Of a DNA stretch of 30,804 nt, positions 14,842 through 22,984 are shown one piece after another. Made by a program: the position numbers and the translations under genes. Each line of letters starts with the position of its first letter. Positions within the stretch are counted from its first letter, which is position 1. The notes beneath the pieces were generated by a model. That model was not told the origin of the DNA. It searched no databases and worked only from the letters and a program-made list of their open reading frames with translations. Origin of the DNA: Mesostigma viride (lineage: Eukaryota > Streptophyta > Mesostigmatophyceae > Mesostigmatales > Mesostigmataceae); NCBI GenBank assembly GCA_009746045.1, contig RPFO01001571.1, forward strand, positions 1 through 30,804. The letters run 5' to 3'.

Positions 14842-15924
14842 CTACGCCCCGAGTTTGATCCTCTTCTGACCGTCCCTCGCGAACCGCTCGGCGTTCAAGG
14901 GGCGCGTCACAAGCAGATCGTTCTTCATGTCCTTCTTATTTTGCTCTACCACGGCGCGCGGCGTGGGGCCGTTCGGGAGCTCCGCCACACTCGCGAACTC
15001 GACCTTCATCTCGAGCGCGATCCTGCGCCATTCGGCAGGAGGCGCGTCTTTCGCGCGCGCCATCCACCGTCGCAACATGAACCCCGTCGCATCTTGCTGG
15101 GTGTCGACCATGTAGTCTCTACACGACCCGCTACGGATTCCGTTCAGTTTTTTGAAAGACGACGCGCTCATCCCAGTGACCACCTCGCACGTCCAGTTGC
15201 CGAGGAACCCCATCATCGCGCCCACGTCGTCGTGAGGGACCCTGGAGGACACAAAATCGCCCAGCTTGTGCTGAGTGTCCTTCGATAGGATCCGCAGGGA
15301 CGGGTCCACGAGACGAAAAGGTGGAGGAACGTAGTCGGGCTTTGTGCGTCCCGTGCCCTGTACAGTCACCACCGCAACCGAGGTCGTCGTCCCGTGCACC
15401 GCGTCATGGGCGTCGCGCACCACCTCCAACATGGTGATGTCGCCCGCCAGGATGCGGTCCACCCACGATCCTGCCTTGACGGCAAACTTCGGGCTTATCC
15501 ACGCGGCCAACTGGGTAACGAGACGGGGATGAATCCAGGTCCCACGCTCGTCGTTCGGGCCAATCGCGACCTCTTCGAAGACCGTCTTGGGGGTCAGATC
15601 ATCGTGAACATCGGTGGGTCGGATCATCTCGAGGGTCGGATCATCGGTGATCCCACCCTCGAGGTCCGCTTTTAACGCGTCGGCGAGATCGCGCACGTTG
15701 TCAAGCCTCCACCAATTTTTGAATAACTTAGTGTTGTTGGAGGCTGCGTGGCAGAGGTCCTTCCCCAGAATAAGTCGGTCGTTTTTCCGAACTTTGATTT
15801 CCTTGGTCTCATCGACGACTAAACCTGGGAGACTCTTCATAGTGAATACCCAGTGCTTTGCGTTCTCGCTAACCAGCGAGAAAAGTGGATGAACGAATCC
15901 GATGCGACCGAGAGCCACCGCCAT
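14842..15924 (-). CDS. KilA-N domain protein
   Basis: From ATG 15924 (the upstream codon at 15954 is GTG) this encodes 360 residues. Residues 40-150 are a clear KilA-N domain: KVRKNDRLILGKDLCHAA, KLFKNWWRLDN, then RGTWIHPRLVTQLAAWISPK and AGSWVDRILAGD. The module binds DNA in phage and nucleocytovirus proteins of the antirepressor/BRO type. The C-terminal half (residues 190-350) is a second uncharacterised domain with FLGNWTCEVVTGMS and RRWMARAKDAPPAEWR. The first third uses far more A/T-ending codons than the neighbours. The gene is bracketed by 49-bp direct repeats, so acquisition as a cassette is likely. Upstream are TGTCC and GGACA words (GTCCTGTCAGTGGAC) within 40 nt of the ATG, suggesting shared regulation with the long-leader genes. 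Confidence 0.88.
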   Translation of the reverse strand: MAVALGRIGFVHPLFSLVSENAKHWVFTMKSLPGLVVDETKEIKVRKNDRLILGKDLCHAASNNTKLFKNWWRLDNVRDLADALKADLEGGITDDPTLEMIRPTDVHDDLTPKTVFEEVAIGPNDERGTWIHPRLVTQLAAWISPKFAVKAGSWVDRILAGDITMLEVVRDAHDAVHGTTTSVAVVTVQGTGRTKPDYVPPPFRLVDPSLRILSKDTQHKLGDFVSSRVPHDDVGAMMGFLGNWTCEVVTGMSASSFKKLNGIRSGSCRDYMVDTQQDATGFMLRRWMARAKDAPPAEWRRIALEMKVEFASVAELPNGPTPRAVVEQNKKDMKNDLLVTRPLNAERFARDGQKRIKLGA

Positions 15925-16090
15925 GATATGTCCGTTTGTCCACTGACAGGACACGCGTCACGTCCTATGCGTACACGTCCGAGCGCGTACGCGCCAGGTG
16001 GTCAGGTACATTGGCTAACCATTGCCACCTACTTATTCTTCCGGTCCGACGCACGCGATCGACACGATCCACGAACACGACGCCGCGCCG

Positions 16091-16139
16091 CGCGGGGCGC
16101 GCGGGGTGTCGATCGGGTCAAACCGAGTCGGCCGCGCGG
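16091..16139. repeat. 49-bp direct repeat, right copy
   Basis: This is the partner of 14787-14835, differing at two positions. It lies 15 bp downstream of the stop of the next minus-strand gene (16155), so both copies occupy the same place relative to a gene end. They could be a duplicated terminator-like module or the scar of a recombination event. Confidence 0.88.
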
Positions 16140-16154
16140 GTCAGACGACCCTCG

Positions 16155-16797
16155 TCAGCCCTCGAACCGGCCGTTCGGCGCGGACCGCGGGGTGACCAAA
16201 AGTCGTCGTTCGTCCGCCTCGGCGCGCGCGGCCGCGCACCACGACGCGTGAGAGGGCAGGTTCTCGTTCTCCCCTTCGTACGCCCCGACCAGTTCGTACA
16301 CGGTGAAGTCCTTGCAATAGTCGTGGAGGAGGAGGCGGTACGCCGCGGAGAACGAGTATCGCCTTATCCGCAACTGGTCGGGCGGCGGGACGGACCGGTA
16401 CACCTCGGGGTCCTTGTGCGGCCTCTCCAGCCAGGTGGGCTCGTATCACGCGCACTTCGGGCCGAGTTATGTCGATGTGCGACTCCCATCTCCTCCAGTA
16501 CACGCGATCCGCGTCGCTCGGACCCTTAGGCCCGCGATAGAACTCGACGCTGAACGGGACCCTGCGACACAGGAGCTCGTCGACCACGCGCCTCGCGCAA
16601 CGGCCCTCCTCCAACTCGTCCTCGTACGAGTTGAACACGAGGCAGTAGCGACCCAGTTTGTCCACGAAGCCTTGCATCCCCTCGCGTTCGAAATCGTCGT
16701 ACAAGCGCCCGCTCAGGTTCAGCCAGAAACCCTCCGCCGTCCCGGTCTCGGTCTCCGACGGCATGAGACGATCGATGGTCACGACGGGGAGCGACAT
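16155..16797 (-). CDS. unknown protein, interrupted by one frame change
   Basis: The N-terminal part (from ATG 16797) is protein-like: GFWLNLSGRLYDDFEREGM, YCLVFNSYEDELEEGRCARR, RVPFSVEFYRGPKGPSDADR and YWRRWESHIDITRPE. At about 16437-16447 the coherent reading passes to another frame (PTWLERPHKDPEVYRSVPPP, RYSFSAAYRLLLHDYCKDF, VYELVGAYEGENENLPSHAS) and ends at 16155. The original frame instead becomes Arg/Pro/Gly-rich, so one extra base is likely. The united protein would be about 213 residues, soluble, alpha/beta, with no recognised family. A GATTATATG element lies about 25-35 nt upstream of the start. The gene is divergent from 16974. Confidence 0.65.
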
Positions 16798-16973
16798 CCC
16801 GAGTCCCGTTACAATGCCCGCACATATAATCGCGATCGGATCGCGCGACTCATTCCGCGAGCTGGCGGTTCGCGCGCGGCGGACGCGTGGGAGCGAAATT
16901 CCTACATCCGGACGACGGATCCGTAGGAGAATATCTGCCGTATCATTATACCTCCCGGCCGGTCCCGGCAGCG
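16798..16973. promoter_or_regulatory. divergent promoter region, 16797 / 16974
   Basis: Two AT-rich islands face the two starts: ACATATAATCG near 16821-16831 for the minus-strand gene and ATCATTATACC near 16943-16953 for the plus-strand gene. Each lies within about 35 nt of its ATG. Confidence 0.45.
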
Positions 16974-17486
16974 ATGTCCTCCTCCTTGACCACGAACCCC
17001 GACCTCCTGGCGCCCGCCCGCGCGACCCACAGGGTGCTCGTCACCGGAAACAACAAGAAGGGATACGACACCTTCCACCTGCCGACGCCGCTCAAGGACG
17101 TCGAGACCTGCCGCCTCGTCTACGCCCAGATCCCCGCCACCTCGGAATCCTCCACCGCCGTCTCGCTCCGCCTGGGCGACCGCGACGTCGACAAGGTGCA
17201 GACGGCCGTGCCCGCGACGACCGCGGACCCCGCCACCGAGGACGCGGCCATGCACCCCCACCGGTTCTACGGCGGCAAGTCGCACTTCGTCGTCGTGCCC
17301 AACGGGGTCGAGGTGTACACGCCGCACCTCAAGGACGAGATCGTCGCGTTCGTCCCGCCCATCTCCAGCGTGTCCACGGTGCGGGTGCAGATCCACGCGC
17401 TGCCCTCGGCGCGCCACGACCTGCTGGACCTCGGAGGGGACACCTTCGCCATCCTGCTGGAACTGACATCCGCGCGGCGCCCGTGA
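16974..17486 (+). CDS. possible virion structural protein, beta-rich
   Basis: From ATG 16974 this is 170 residues; the frame extends to 16887, but the inner ATG follows the TATTATACC-type element at the usual distance. The sequence is beta-rich: THRVLVTGNNKKGYDTFHLP, then LKDVETCRLVYAQIPATSES, KSHFVVVPNGVEVYTPHLKD and FAILLELTSARRP. The theme 'F-x-(L/I)-P-x-P-x-(K)-(D/N)-V-x-x-x-x-L-(V)-x-A-x-IP' resembles a family of small structural proteins in large DNA viruses, in which a polypeptide opens with such a strand pair. That similarity is from memory of the pattern, so the assignment is tentative. There is no membrane span. Confidence 0.62.
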   Translation: MSSSLTTNPDLLAPARATHRVLVTGNNKKGYDTFHLPTPLKDVETCRLVYAQIPATSESSTAVSLRLGDRDVDKVQTAVPATTADPATEDAAMHPHRFYGGKSHFVVVPNGVEVYTPHLKDEIVAFVPPISSVSTVRVQIHALPSARHDLLDLGGDTFAILLELTSARRP

Positions 17487-17579
17487 GAACGTCGGGCTGA
17501 CAGCGGGCCGACAGCGGGCCGAATCGACACGACGCTAAAACCGTAGTCCGTCTCTCTTCACGCGCGTGGTGCACCCCTC

Positions 17580-18366
17580 ATGTTCCACCCTCTTTGACCC
17601 CTATTTTTTGACCCCCGAAAACCCCCTCCCCGACCCCTAAAAAAGCCCCCGTTCCGGTGTTCCGGCCCACCCCCCCTGGGCCGGTATCATTCTGAAAAAA
17701 ACTTTTCCTGGGACCGAAATCCTTCGTTTTGGACTTAGCCGATTTCGGCCTCTTCCCCTCTCTCCCTCTCCTTTTTCTCTCCCTCTCCTTTTTCTCTCCC
17801 TCTCTTTTCTCTCTCCTCTCCCTCTCTCTTCTCCCCTCTCTTCCCGTCCCTATATATCCAGGGGTACAGGGTCCTATTTATTTTTTTTTTCCTAGAAATC
17901 AGTTTATAAAAAGATACCGGCACGCCCTCTCCGGGACAAGGAACGGTATATATAGGCGGCTATTCGTCCTATTTAACCGTGGGACGTGAATAGGACACCG
18001 TCTTGTATGCCCTATCTCCGGGAGAGTGGTTCCGGTATCTTTTTATAAACTGATTTCTAGGAAAATAAATAAATAGAACCCTGTACCCCATGGATATATA
18101 GGGAGGAGGAGAGGAGAAAGGGAGAGAGGGAAGGAAAGGATGGAGAGAGAGGAAGGAAGGAAGGGAGAGAAAGGGGAAGAGGAGAGGCCGAAATCGGCTA
18201 AGTCCGAAACGGAGGATTTCGGTCCCCAAGAAAAGTTTTTTTCAGAATGATACCGGCCCAGGGGGGGTGGGCCGGAACACCGGAACATGGGTCTTTTTAG
18301 GGGTTGGGGAGGGGGTTTTCGGGGGTCAATAATAGGGGTAAAGAAGGTGGGATGGGAGGGTGGAAC
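17580..18366. repeat. about 790-bp imperfect palindrome (long inverted repeat)
   Basis: Two arms of roughly 390 bp (about 17580-17973 and 17989-18366) are near-identical in opposite orientation. Matched blocks include the CCGGCCCACC...GGGCCGGTATCATTCTG segment, GACTTAGCCGATTTCGGCC, a pyrimidine/purine-rich tract (about 17752-17847 against 18103-18185) and TATATATCCA. TAGAAATCAGTTTATAAA is also matched. The innermost matched words are GTCCTATT (17966-17973) and AATAGGAC (17989-17996), leaving a 15-base centre. No open frame with protein character lies within it. It resembles a foldback or MITE-like element. The outer part of the right arm is repeated in the same orientation at about 19065-19300. 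Confidence 0.85.
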
Positions 18367-18545
18367 GAGATAGACGGAAGTACCCTCCAATCCGTGAATA
18401 GCACGTCGCGCCGATCGGATCCGATCGGGACGCGTCCTCGCGTCGGCCCGTCGTCGACCCGTTTCCCGTGGACTGGGAGTCACAAACCCGCGCGTGTGGC
18501 CCCCCCACTCGAATCCCGTGCCGAACAATAGAGAGGACCGCGCCC

Positions 18546-19061
18546 ATGGAGCCCTGCATGTTCCCGATGGAGGACATCACCAACGTCCGGACGTCCCGCG
18601 AGTCCGAAAGGATCGCGACCCCGTCCGTGCGTCCGCCGAGGCCGCCGCCGCGCGTCGAGAGGCCGTATCCGAGAGGGAAGGAAAACCGTCCGCCGTCCGC
18701 CCCGTCCGTCCACCCGTGGTTCGCCGTCCCCGAGTTCGTACGAAGGGCGGTGGAGCGCGCCGCCGGCGAGGCGGGGGAGGGCGCCGACGCGCTGCGGACG
18801 TTGTGCCGCTGCGAGATGTGTCTGGACCGCCTTTCCGTGGCCTTCGTCCCCCACTCCGAGAGCGCGTCGCACGTCCATGCGGCCGCGGTGTGTGGCTCGT
18901 GCGCCACGGCCGTCGCGGGAGTGGCCAAGGGTGACGGGGTGGACTGTCCTCTGTGCGTGAAGTCCCTCCGCAAGCCGCCGTGCCGCCTCGTCGCGCCGTA
19001 CTTCCGCTTCTGCGACCAACGCACGATCGTGGCGCTCGTGGCGGGCCGGTGGATGGAGTGA
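18546..19061 (+). CDS. RING-finger-like protein
   Basis: From ATG 18546 this is 171 residues. The N-terminal 60 residues are Pro/Arg-rich and disordered. Residues 95-145 contain cysteine/histidine pairs in RING order: C-x-C-x-x-C (CRCEMC), an SHVHAA histidine pair, CGSC, then CPLC. A basic CRLVAPYFRFCDQ end follows. RING proteins usually act as E3 ubiquitin ligases, and many large DNA viruses encode them to redirect host ubiquitination; a degenerate zinc finger is the alternative. The gene is bracketed by direct copies of a roughly 230-bp repeat module, one ending about 140 bp upstream and the other starting at its stop codon. No clear TATA-like element precedes it. Confidence 0.7.
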   Translation: MEPCMFPMEDITNVRTSRESERIATPSVRPPRPPPRVERPYPRGKENRPPSAPSVHPWFAVPEFVRRAVERAAGEAGEGADALRTLCRCEMCLDRLSVAFVPHSESASHVHAAAVCGSCATAVAGVAKGDGVDCPLCVKSLRKPPCRLVAPYFRFCDQRTIVALVAGRWME

Positions 19062-19064
19062 TAG

Positions 19065-19300
19065 AGGGAGGAAGGGAGCGATGATGAAATCGGCTAAGTC
19101 CGAAACGAAGGATTTCGGTCCCAGGAAATTTTTTTTTTCCGAATGATACCGGCCCAGGGGGTGTGGGCCGGAACACCGGAACAGGGGTCTTTTTGGGGGG
19201 TCTGGAAGAGGGGTTTCGGGGTCAAAAATAGGGGTCGAGGAGGGTGGATCAGGAGGGGTGCACGCGCGCGCGGTAGTATCCTCCAATCCGTGGACAGAGC
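19065..19300. repeat. third copy of the palindrome-arm module, direct to the right arm
   Basis: Starting at the stop of the RING gene, this copy shares a purine tract, AAATCGGCTAAGTCCGAAAC and GGATTTCGGTCCC with the right arm. It also shares the GAATGATACCGGCCCAGGGG block, GGGCCGGAACACCGGAACA and GGGTCTTTTT. Beyond the arm, both copies also share CCTCCAATCCGTG about 60 bp further on. The module thus recurs just upstream of two successive genes (18546 and 19468). Its far end (GAGGGGTGCAC) also appears, inverted, at the left end of the palindrome. Confidence 0.82.
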
Positions 19301-19340
19301 GCCGCGCCCCTCCCGCGAATCGTCACGGCGGGATTCCGGG

Positions 19341-19348
19341 TATATAAG
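19341..19348 (+). promoter_or_regulatory. TATA box TATATAAG upstream of 19468
   Basis: This near-canonical TATA box lies about 120 nt before the ATG at 19468. The leader contains CCGGACACGAG, TTGTCCGAGTGTCC and a polypyrimidine start, the long-leader pattern of this window. Confidence 0.6.
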
Positions 19349-19467
19349 CGGCCGAGGGAGAGGGAGACCCCATCTCGCCATCCCGATCCTCCCAACCCCA
19401 CGAAACCCGAAACAGTGCCGGACACGAGACTTGTCCGAGTGTCCTCTTGCCAAAAAAGACGTCCGCC

Positions 19468-19935
19468 ATGTCCGCCAGTCTTGCCGCTGACGGTGCCATG
19501 AATCGCCCCGTGTACACCCCGTCGTGGCCCGCGGCCTTCCCGGACGCCCGCCGCGCACCTGCGAACATGATCCGGGCCGCGAAAGACAACGCCAAGCTCC
19601 TGAAGGACTTGAACGAACGGCGCCTCTGGCTGGAGTGCACGGACCTGTTCGCGACGGACGAGGAGACGTCCGCGAGGCGACAAGAGCTGTTCTCGATCCG
19701 GAGGGAGATCGAGATGTGCGACCGAACCGCCGCGTTGTGGGACGGGCCGGTCGCCGAAAGGGTGACGATGGAGGCCGCCATGAACAGGGACGCCGGCGCG
19801 TGGAAAAAAGCGCCGACGCGACGGATCCGTCCCACGTCCGTGCCCGGCCCGGCGAGGTCTCCGATGGCGATCTCCGAAGGGGCGTCCGCGAATGCGCCGA
19901 CGCGCGCGTCCGAGGACGCGGGGGAGACGCGGTGA
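19468..19935 (+). CDS. unknown helical protein, 155 residues
   Basis: ATG 19468 is chosen over the non-ATG opening at 19447. The middle is helical and charged (NMIRAAKDNAKLLKDLNERR, ELFSIRREIEMCDRTAALWD), suggesting a short coiled coil. The C-terminal 45 residues are Pro/Ala/Arg-rich and probably disordered. There is no signal peptide or membrane span. It has a TATA box and GGACA/TGTCC-rich leader, placing it with the other genes of that promoter class. No family was recognised. Confidence 0.65.
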   Translation: MSASLAADGAMNRPVYTPSWPAAFPDARRAPANMIRAAKDNAKLLKDLNERRLWLECTDLFATDEETSARRQELFSIRREIEMCDRTAALWDGPVAERVTMEAAMNRDAGAWKKAPTRRIRPTSVPGPARSPMAISEGASANAPTRASEDAGETR

Positions 19936-20184
19936 ACGCCGTCGTGACTGCATGGATTTTCTAGTCCCGCGTGGAATGCGTTGAACTCGGATCGATGATC
20001 GAGCGCGCGATGATTCCTTCAATGGGTTTGAATAAGACGGAAGGTTTATTAATAAAAGGCTTTATGGACTTGTTCGTTCGTGACCGGAGTATCGATCCCA
20101 TGCATTCACGATCATTCGCGGCCTATGTAGCTGGGATGCACTCGCGGCCTATTATGTAGCTAGCTAGGATTTCCGCGGCGGTCG
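19936..20184. other. AT-rich gap with short direct repeat
   Basis: This is convergent intergenic DNA. CGCGGCCTAT followed by TGTAGCT occurs twice (about 20117-20133 and 20143-20162), and ATTAATAAAAGG provides polyadenylation-like words. No gene was seen. Confidence 0.5.
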
Positions 20185-21213
20185 TCAGTTGGAGTACCGC
20201 GCCAACACGCGCGCGGTCCCGTTCGCGATCGCGCCCCGCGGTTTCACCCACTCCAGGCTCTCGTCGTTGGCCACCCGGAAACCGTACGTCGCCTCGGTAG
20301 GTCCGTACATCTCCTTCCATCCGTACAGCAGCGTGTTCTTGTCGGCGACGGCCGACCCCTGGATGAAACGGGCGTCGTCGAACCACAAGCTCCACCCCGA
20401 GTACCCCGGATTCAACCGCACCCACGCGGCGCCGAACGCGATAAAGCTGTCCTCGGAGCTTCCGACCAGGTCGCCGTCCTTGTACACCATGAAACTCGAC
20501 CCCTGGTTGGTGATGGCCAAGTGGAAAGGCTGATCGCCGACGGTCGCGGTGGTAGAGAACAGCGAGTTGCCGTCGTAGAATTGGAGCAGGCCGTCGGTTT
20601 TCCGCACCCTCACGTCCGCGTACCCGTACTCGATCAGCTCCTTGTGCGATAGTGACGTGGGAGTCGACAGGTCCTGGCGGGGGATCACCTTCACCGCGAA
20701 CGTGAAGGTCCCGGCGGGCATGTTGTAGACGACCCCGGACGAGTTCGTGATCTTGAGCACCCCGTCCTCTACGGGAGCGGGGGAGCCGTCGATCGTGAAC
20801 GATTTCGCGGGCGCGCCCGTCGCGCTCTCCGCGGACTCGTCGAAATCCCAGCGGTACGTGTCCGCCCCGCTGGCCAGCGACGAGACGGACACCGCCGTCC
20901 CCGGCACCGTGACGGGGGCGGGGAACTGTCGCGTGAACACGAGTTGGCCGCCGTCGAAGTGCCAATACGCTCCCTCGGCCGCGTCCCCGGTCGCGACGGA
21001 CGCCGCGCCAACGCTCAATCCGCCCCGCACGATCGCGTCGCCGTCCACGTCCGCGGCGTGCGGGGTCGCGCCCGGACGAAGCACCACGCTCTCGGGCGCG
21101 GTCAAGGTCAGGGTCTTGACGGTCGCGGCCTCCTCGTCGTCGCCGCGCACCTCGTTGGCGCGGATCTCGCGGGTTCGGGACACTCCCAGCTCCTCGCACG
21201 GGGTCGCGGACAT
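20185..21213 (-). CDS. fibre-like protein with LamG/concanavalin-type jelly-roll domain
   Basis: This is a 342-residue protein, intact from ATG 21213. Residues 1-75 are a beta-repeat 'neck' (NEVRGDDEEAATVKTLTLTA, SVVLRPG, VDGDAIVRGGLSVG) like the shaft segments of phage and viral tail or head fibres. Residues 130-280 read as a laminin-G-like jelly roll: FTIDGS, GVLKITN, FTFAVKVIP, LLQFYDGNSL, PFHLAITNQGSSFMVYKDG and GWSLWFDDARF. The C-terminus (LYGWKEMYG, YGFRVANDESLEW) is shared with the adjacent paralogue 21255-22360. Such domains bind glycans, so a surface adhesin role is likely. There is no signal peptide, consistent with cytoplasmic virion assembly. Confidence 0.78.
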   Translation of the reverse strand: MSATPCEELGVSRTREIRANEVRGDDEEAATVKTLTLTAPESVVLRPGATPHAADVDGDAIVRGGLSVGAASVATGDAAEGAYWHFDGGQLVFTRQFPAPVTVPGTAVSVSSLASGADTYRWDFDESAESATGAPAKSFTIDGSPAPVEDGVLKITNSSGVVYNMPAGTFTFAVKVIPRQDLSTPTSLSHKELIEYGYADVRVRKTDGLLQFYDGNSLFSTTATVGDQPFHLAITNQGSSFMVYKDGDLVGSSEDSFIAFGAAWVRLNPGYSGWSLWFDDARFIQGSAVADKNTLLYGWKEMYGPTEATYGFRVANDESLEWVKPRGAIANGTARVLARYSN

Positions 21214-21254
21214 CTCGGCCGGACGCTCGGCCGCTTCTCAACGGGGCGGACAGA

Positions 21255-22360
21255 TTAATTCGAGCTCTGCGTGACCACGTCGGCGGTTCCGTCCGCGATC
21301 GCGCCCAGATCGTTGCTGCCCGTGACGGTGCACGGCGCCGGATTGCCCAGCGCCCGGACGGCCGCGCCGGAGCCCCGCGCTTTCACGAGCTGCAGGCTCT
21401 CGTCGTTGGCGACCCGGAAGCCGTACGTCACGGTCTCCGGTGCGGCGTACATCTCGCGCCATCCGTACAGCATAGCGTTCTTGTCCGTCAGGGCCGTGCC
21501 GGCGATCACGCGGAGGTCGTCGTACCACACGCCTTCCGCGTCCGCGCCCCCCGAGAGGGAGAGCGCGTCGGTGGGTCCGAGGGACGCGTTCGTGGAGGTT
21601 ACCGCCAGCGCCCCGTCGATGTAGATGCGGGCCGTCGTGCCGCTCACCGTGAGCGCGGCCACGAAGGGCTCGGTGTTGACCTCGACCCCGCTCAGCTTGC
21701 CGCCCGTGCCCGAGTCGTTGCTGACGTTGTCCCGCAGCACCACGTACCCGTGGTTGGCCACCCGGAGGCCGACGGTCTTGTAGCCGAACAGGTCGAAATT
21801 CCCGGCGGGGGCGGAGAGGTCGTATCGGGGATGACCTTGACGACGATCGTGAAGGAGGACGGCAGCCCGAGACCCGTCACCTGGGCGGTGCCCGCCTTGA
21901 GGACCCCGTTTTCGACCGTGGCGTATTGAAGGTCGAACGTTTTCTGCGGCGAGCCGACGGTGCTCCCCCCGCCGGCCGTGAACTCCCATCGATACGTGTC
22001 CGCCCCGGAGGCCAGCGAGGACAGGGCGACGGTCGTACCCGGCGCCAGTCGGTCGGCCGCGGCGATCGTCCTGGTCAGCAGCAGCTGGCCGCCCTCGAGG
22101 TGCCAGTACGACCCCGAGAAGTCGGACGCGGACAGCGCGCCCGTGCTCGCGGCGACGTCGCCTACCGTCAGGGTCCCGCGGACGATCGCGTCGCCGTCCA
22201 CGTCCACGACGCTGCCGGGGGCCGCGCCCGGACGCAACACGACGCTCTCGGACGCGGCGACCGTGAGGGTCTTGACGGTCGCGTCCTCGGCGTCGTCCCC
22301 TCTCACCTCGTTGGCGAACACCGCGCGGGACCTAGAGACTCCCAATTCCTCGCACGACAT
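21255..22360 (-). CDS. fibre-like LamG-type protein, paralogue of 20185-21213, one frame change
   Basis: The N-terminal part from ATG 22360 (CEELGVSRSRAVFANEVRGD, SVVLRPG, VDGDAIVRGTLTVG) closely matches the neighbour. Right after FTIVVKVIP the frame changes at GGGG (plus strand 21827-21830). The intact paralogue has five G at the equivalent place (20679-20683), so one base is missing here. The continuation to 21255 has HGYVVLRD, a LamG-like middle (FVAALTVSGTTARIYIDG, GVWYDDLRVI) and the shared end LYGWREMY, YGFRVANDESLQL. As united it would be about 368 residues. It is probably an intact virion surface protein hidden by a sequence error. An upstream extension to 22537 overlaps the divergent gene and is not favoured. 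Confidence 0.78.
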
Positions 22361-22460
22361 GATACGCTCGCGTGTGTCTTGATAGAAAGCCGCGGTTTTA
22401 TTTGTCCGCGTCGCGGCCGACCGGGCGCGAATTTCTCGCGGGGTACTGAAGTCCGACCGG

Positions 22461-22919
22461 ATGCGCCCGGCCCCGTCGACCGCCCAGTCGGCGGACGCAC
22501 CCGTCGCGGCGTCCCCGCTGGACCACTCGTCGGCCAAGGAACTGCACGCCTTTTTGGTGGCGTCCGAGCGGTCCGGTTTCCCCCCTCGCTGGAACCTGGT
22601 GTACAGCGAGTCTCCTCTTAAAGCGCTGTGGGCCGTGCGCGAGGTGTCGAGGTGGCATCTGGGGTTCTCGGACCTGTGCGAGTCGCTGCGTTCGAACGAC
22701 CCGTTCGTGCCGATGCGCTACTTGCTGCTGTGGTCGGACGACGGCAACGAGATCCCGTGGCACTTCATGTCGAAGATCCGCGTGTGCTGCGCCGCCCTGG
22801 GGTTCGAGACGTACGACTGCTTGGCGGACATGTGGAGGCCCGGGGCGCACGCGAACGCGTGCGTGCCGCCCGGGGTCCTCGAGATGGCGGTGGTCGTGCG
22901 CGGCGTCGTGGCCGCGTGA
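22461..22919 (+). CDS. unknown protein, 152 residues
   Basis: ATG 22461 is divergent from the fibre-like gene. The sequence is rich in Trp, Leu and Cys: FPPRWNLVYSESPLKALWAV, REVSRWHLGFSDLCESLRS, RYLLLWSDDGNEIPWHFMSK and RVCCAALGFETYDCLADMW. This suggests a compact helical fold; the end is hydrophobic (EMAVVVRGVVAA). No signal peptide or family was recognised. Codon use is GC-ending, like a long-resident gene. It precedes the Rieske oxygenase by 65 bp in the same direction. Confidence 0.65.
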   Translation: MRPAPSTAQSADAPVAASPLDHSSAKELHAFLVASERSGFPPRWNLVYSESPLKALWAVREVSRWHLGFSDLCESLRSNDPFVPMRYLLLWSDDGNEIPWHFMSKIRVCCAALGFETYDCLADMWRPGAHANACVPPGVLEMAVVVRGVVAA

Positions 22920-22968
22920 GTCGCGAACCGGGAGTGGGTCGCTCCGAGCGGCCTCCACAATTTCTCGG

Positions 22969-22978
22969 CCTATAATAG
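22969..22978 (+). promoter_or_regulatory. TATA-like element before the oxygenase gene
   Basis: CCTATAATAG lies about 7 nt before the ATG at 22985. It is an AT-rich island in GC-rich DNA, placed closer to the start than usual and of the short-leader type. Confidence 0.4.
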
Positions 22979-22984
22979 AAAGCC

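Noticed and set aside
17729-18229. Leu/Ser/Phe-rich open frames in both palindrome arms
   Set aside because: They translate pyrimidine-rich low-complexity DNA and mirror each other; not genes.
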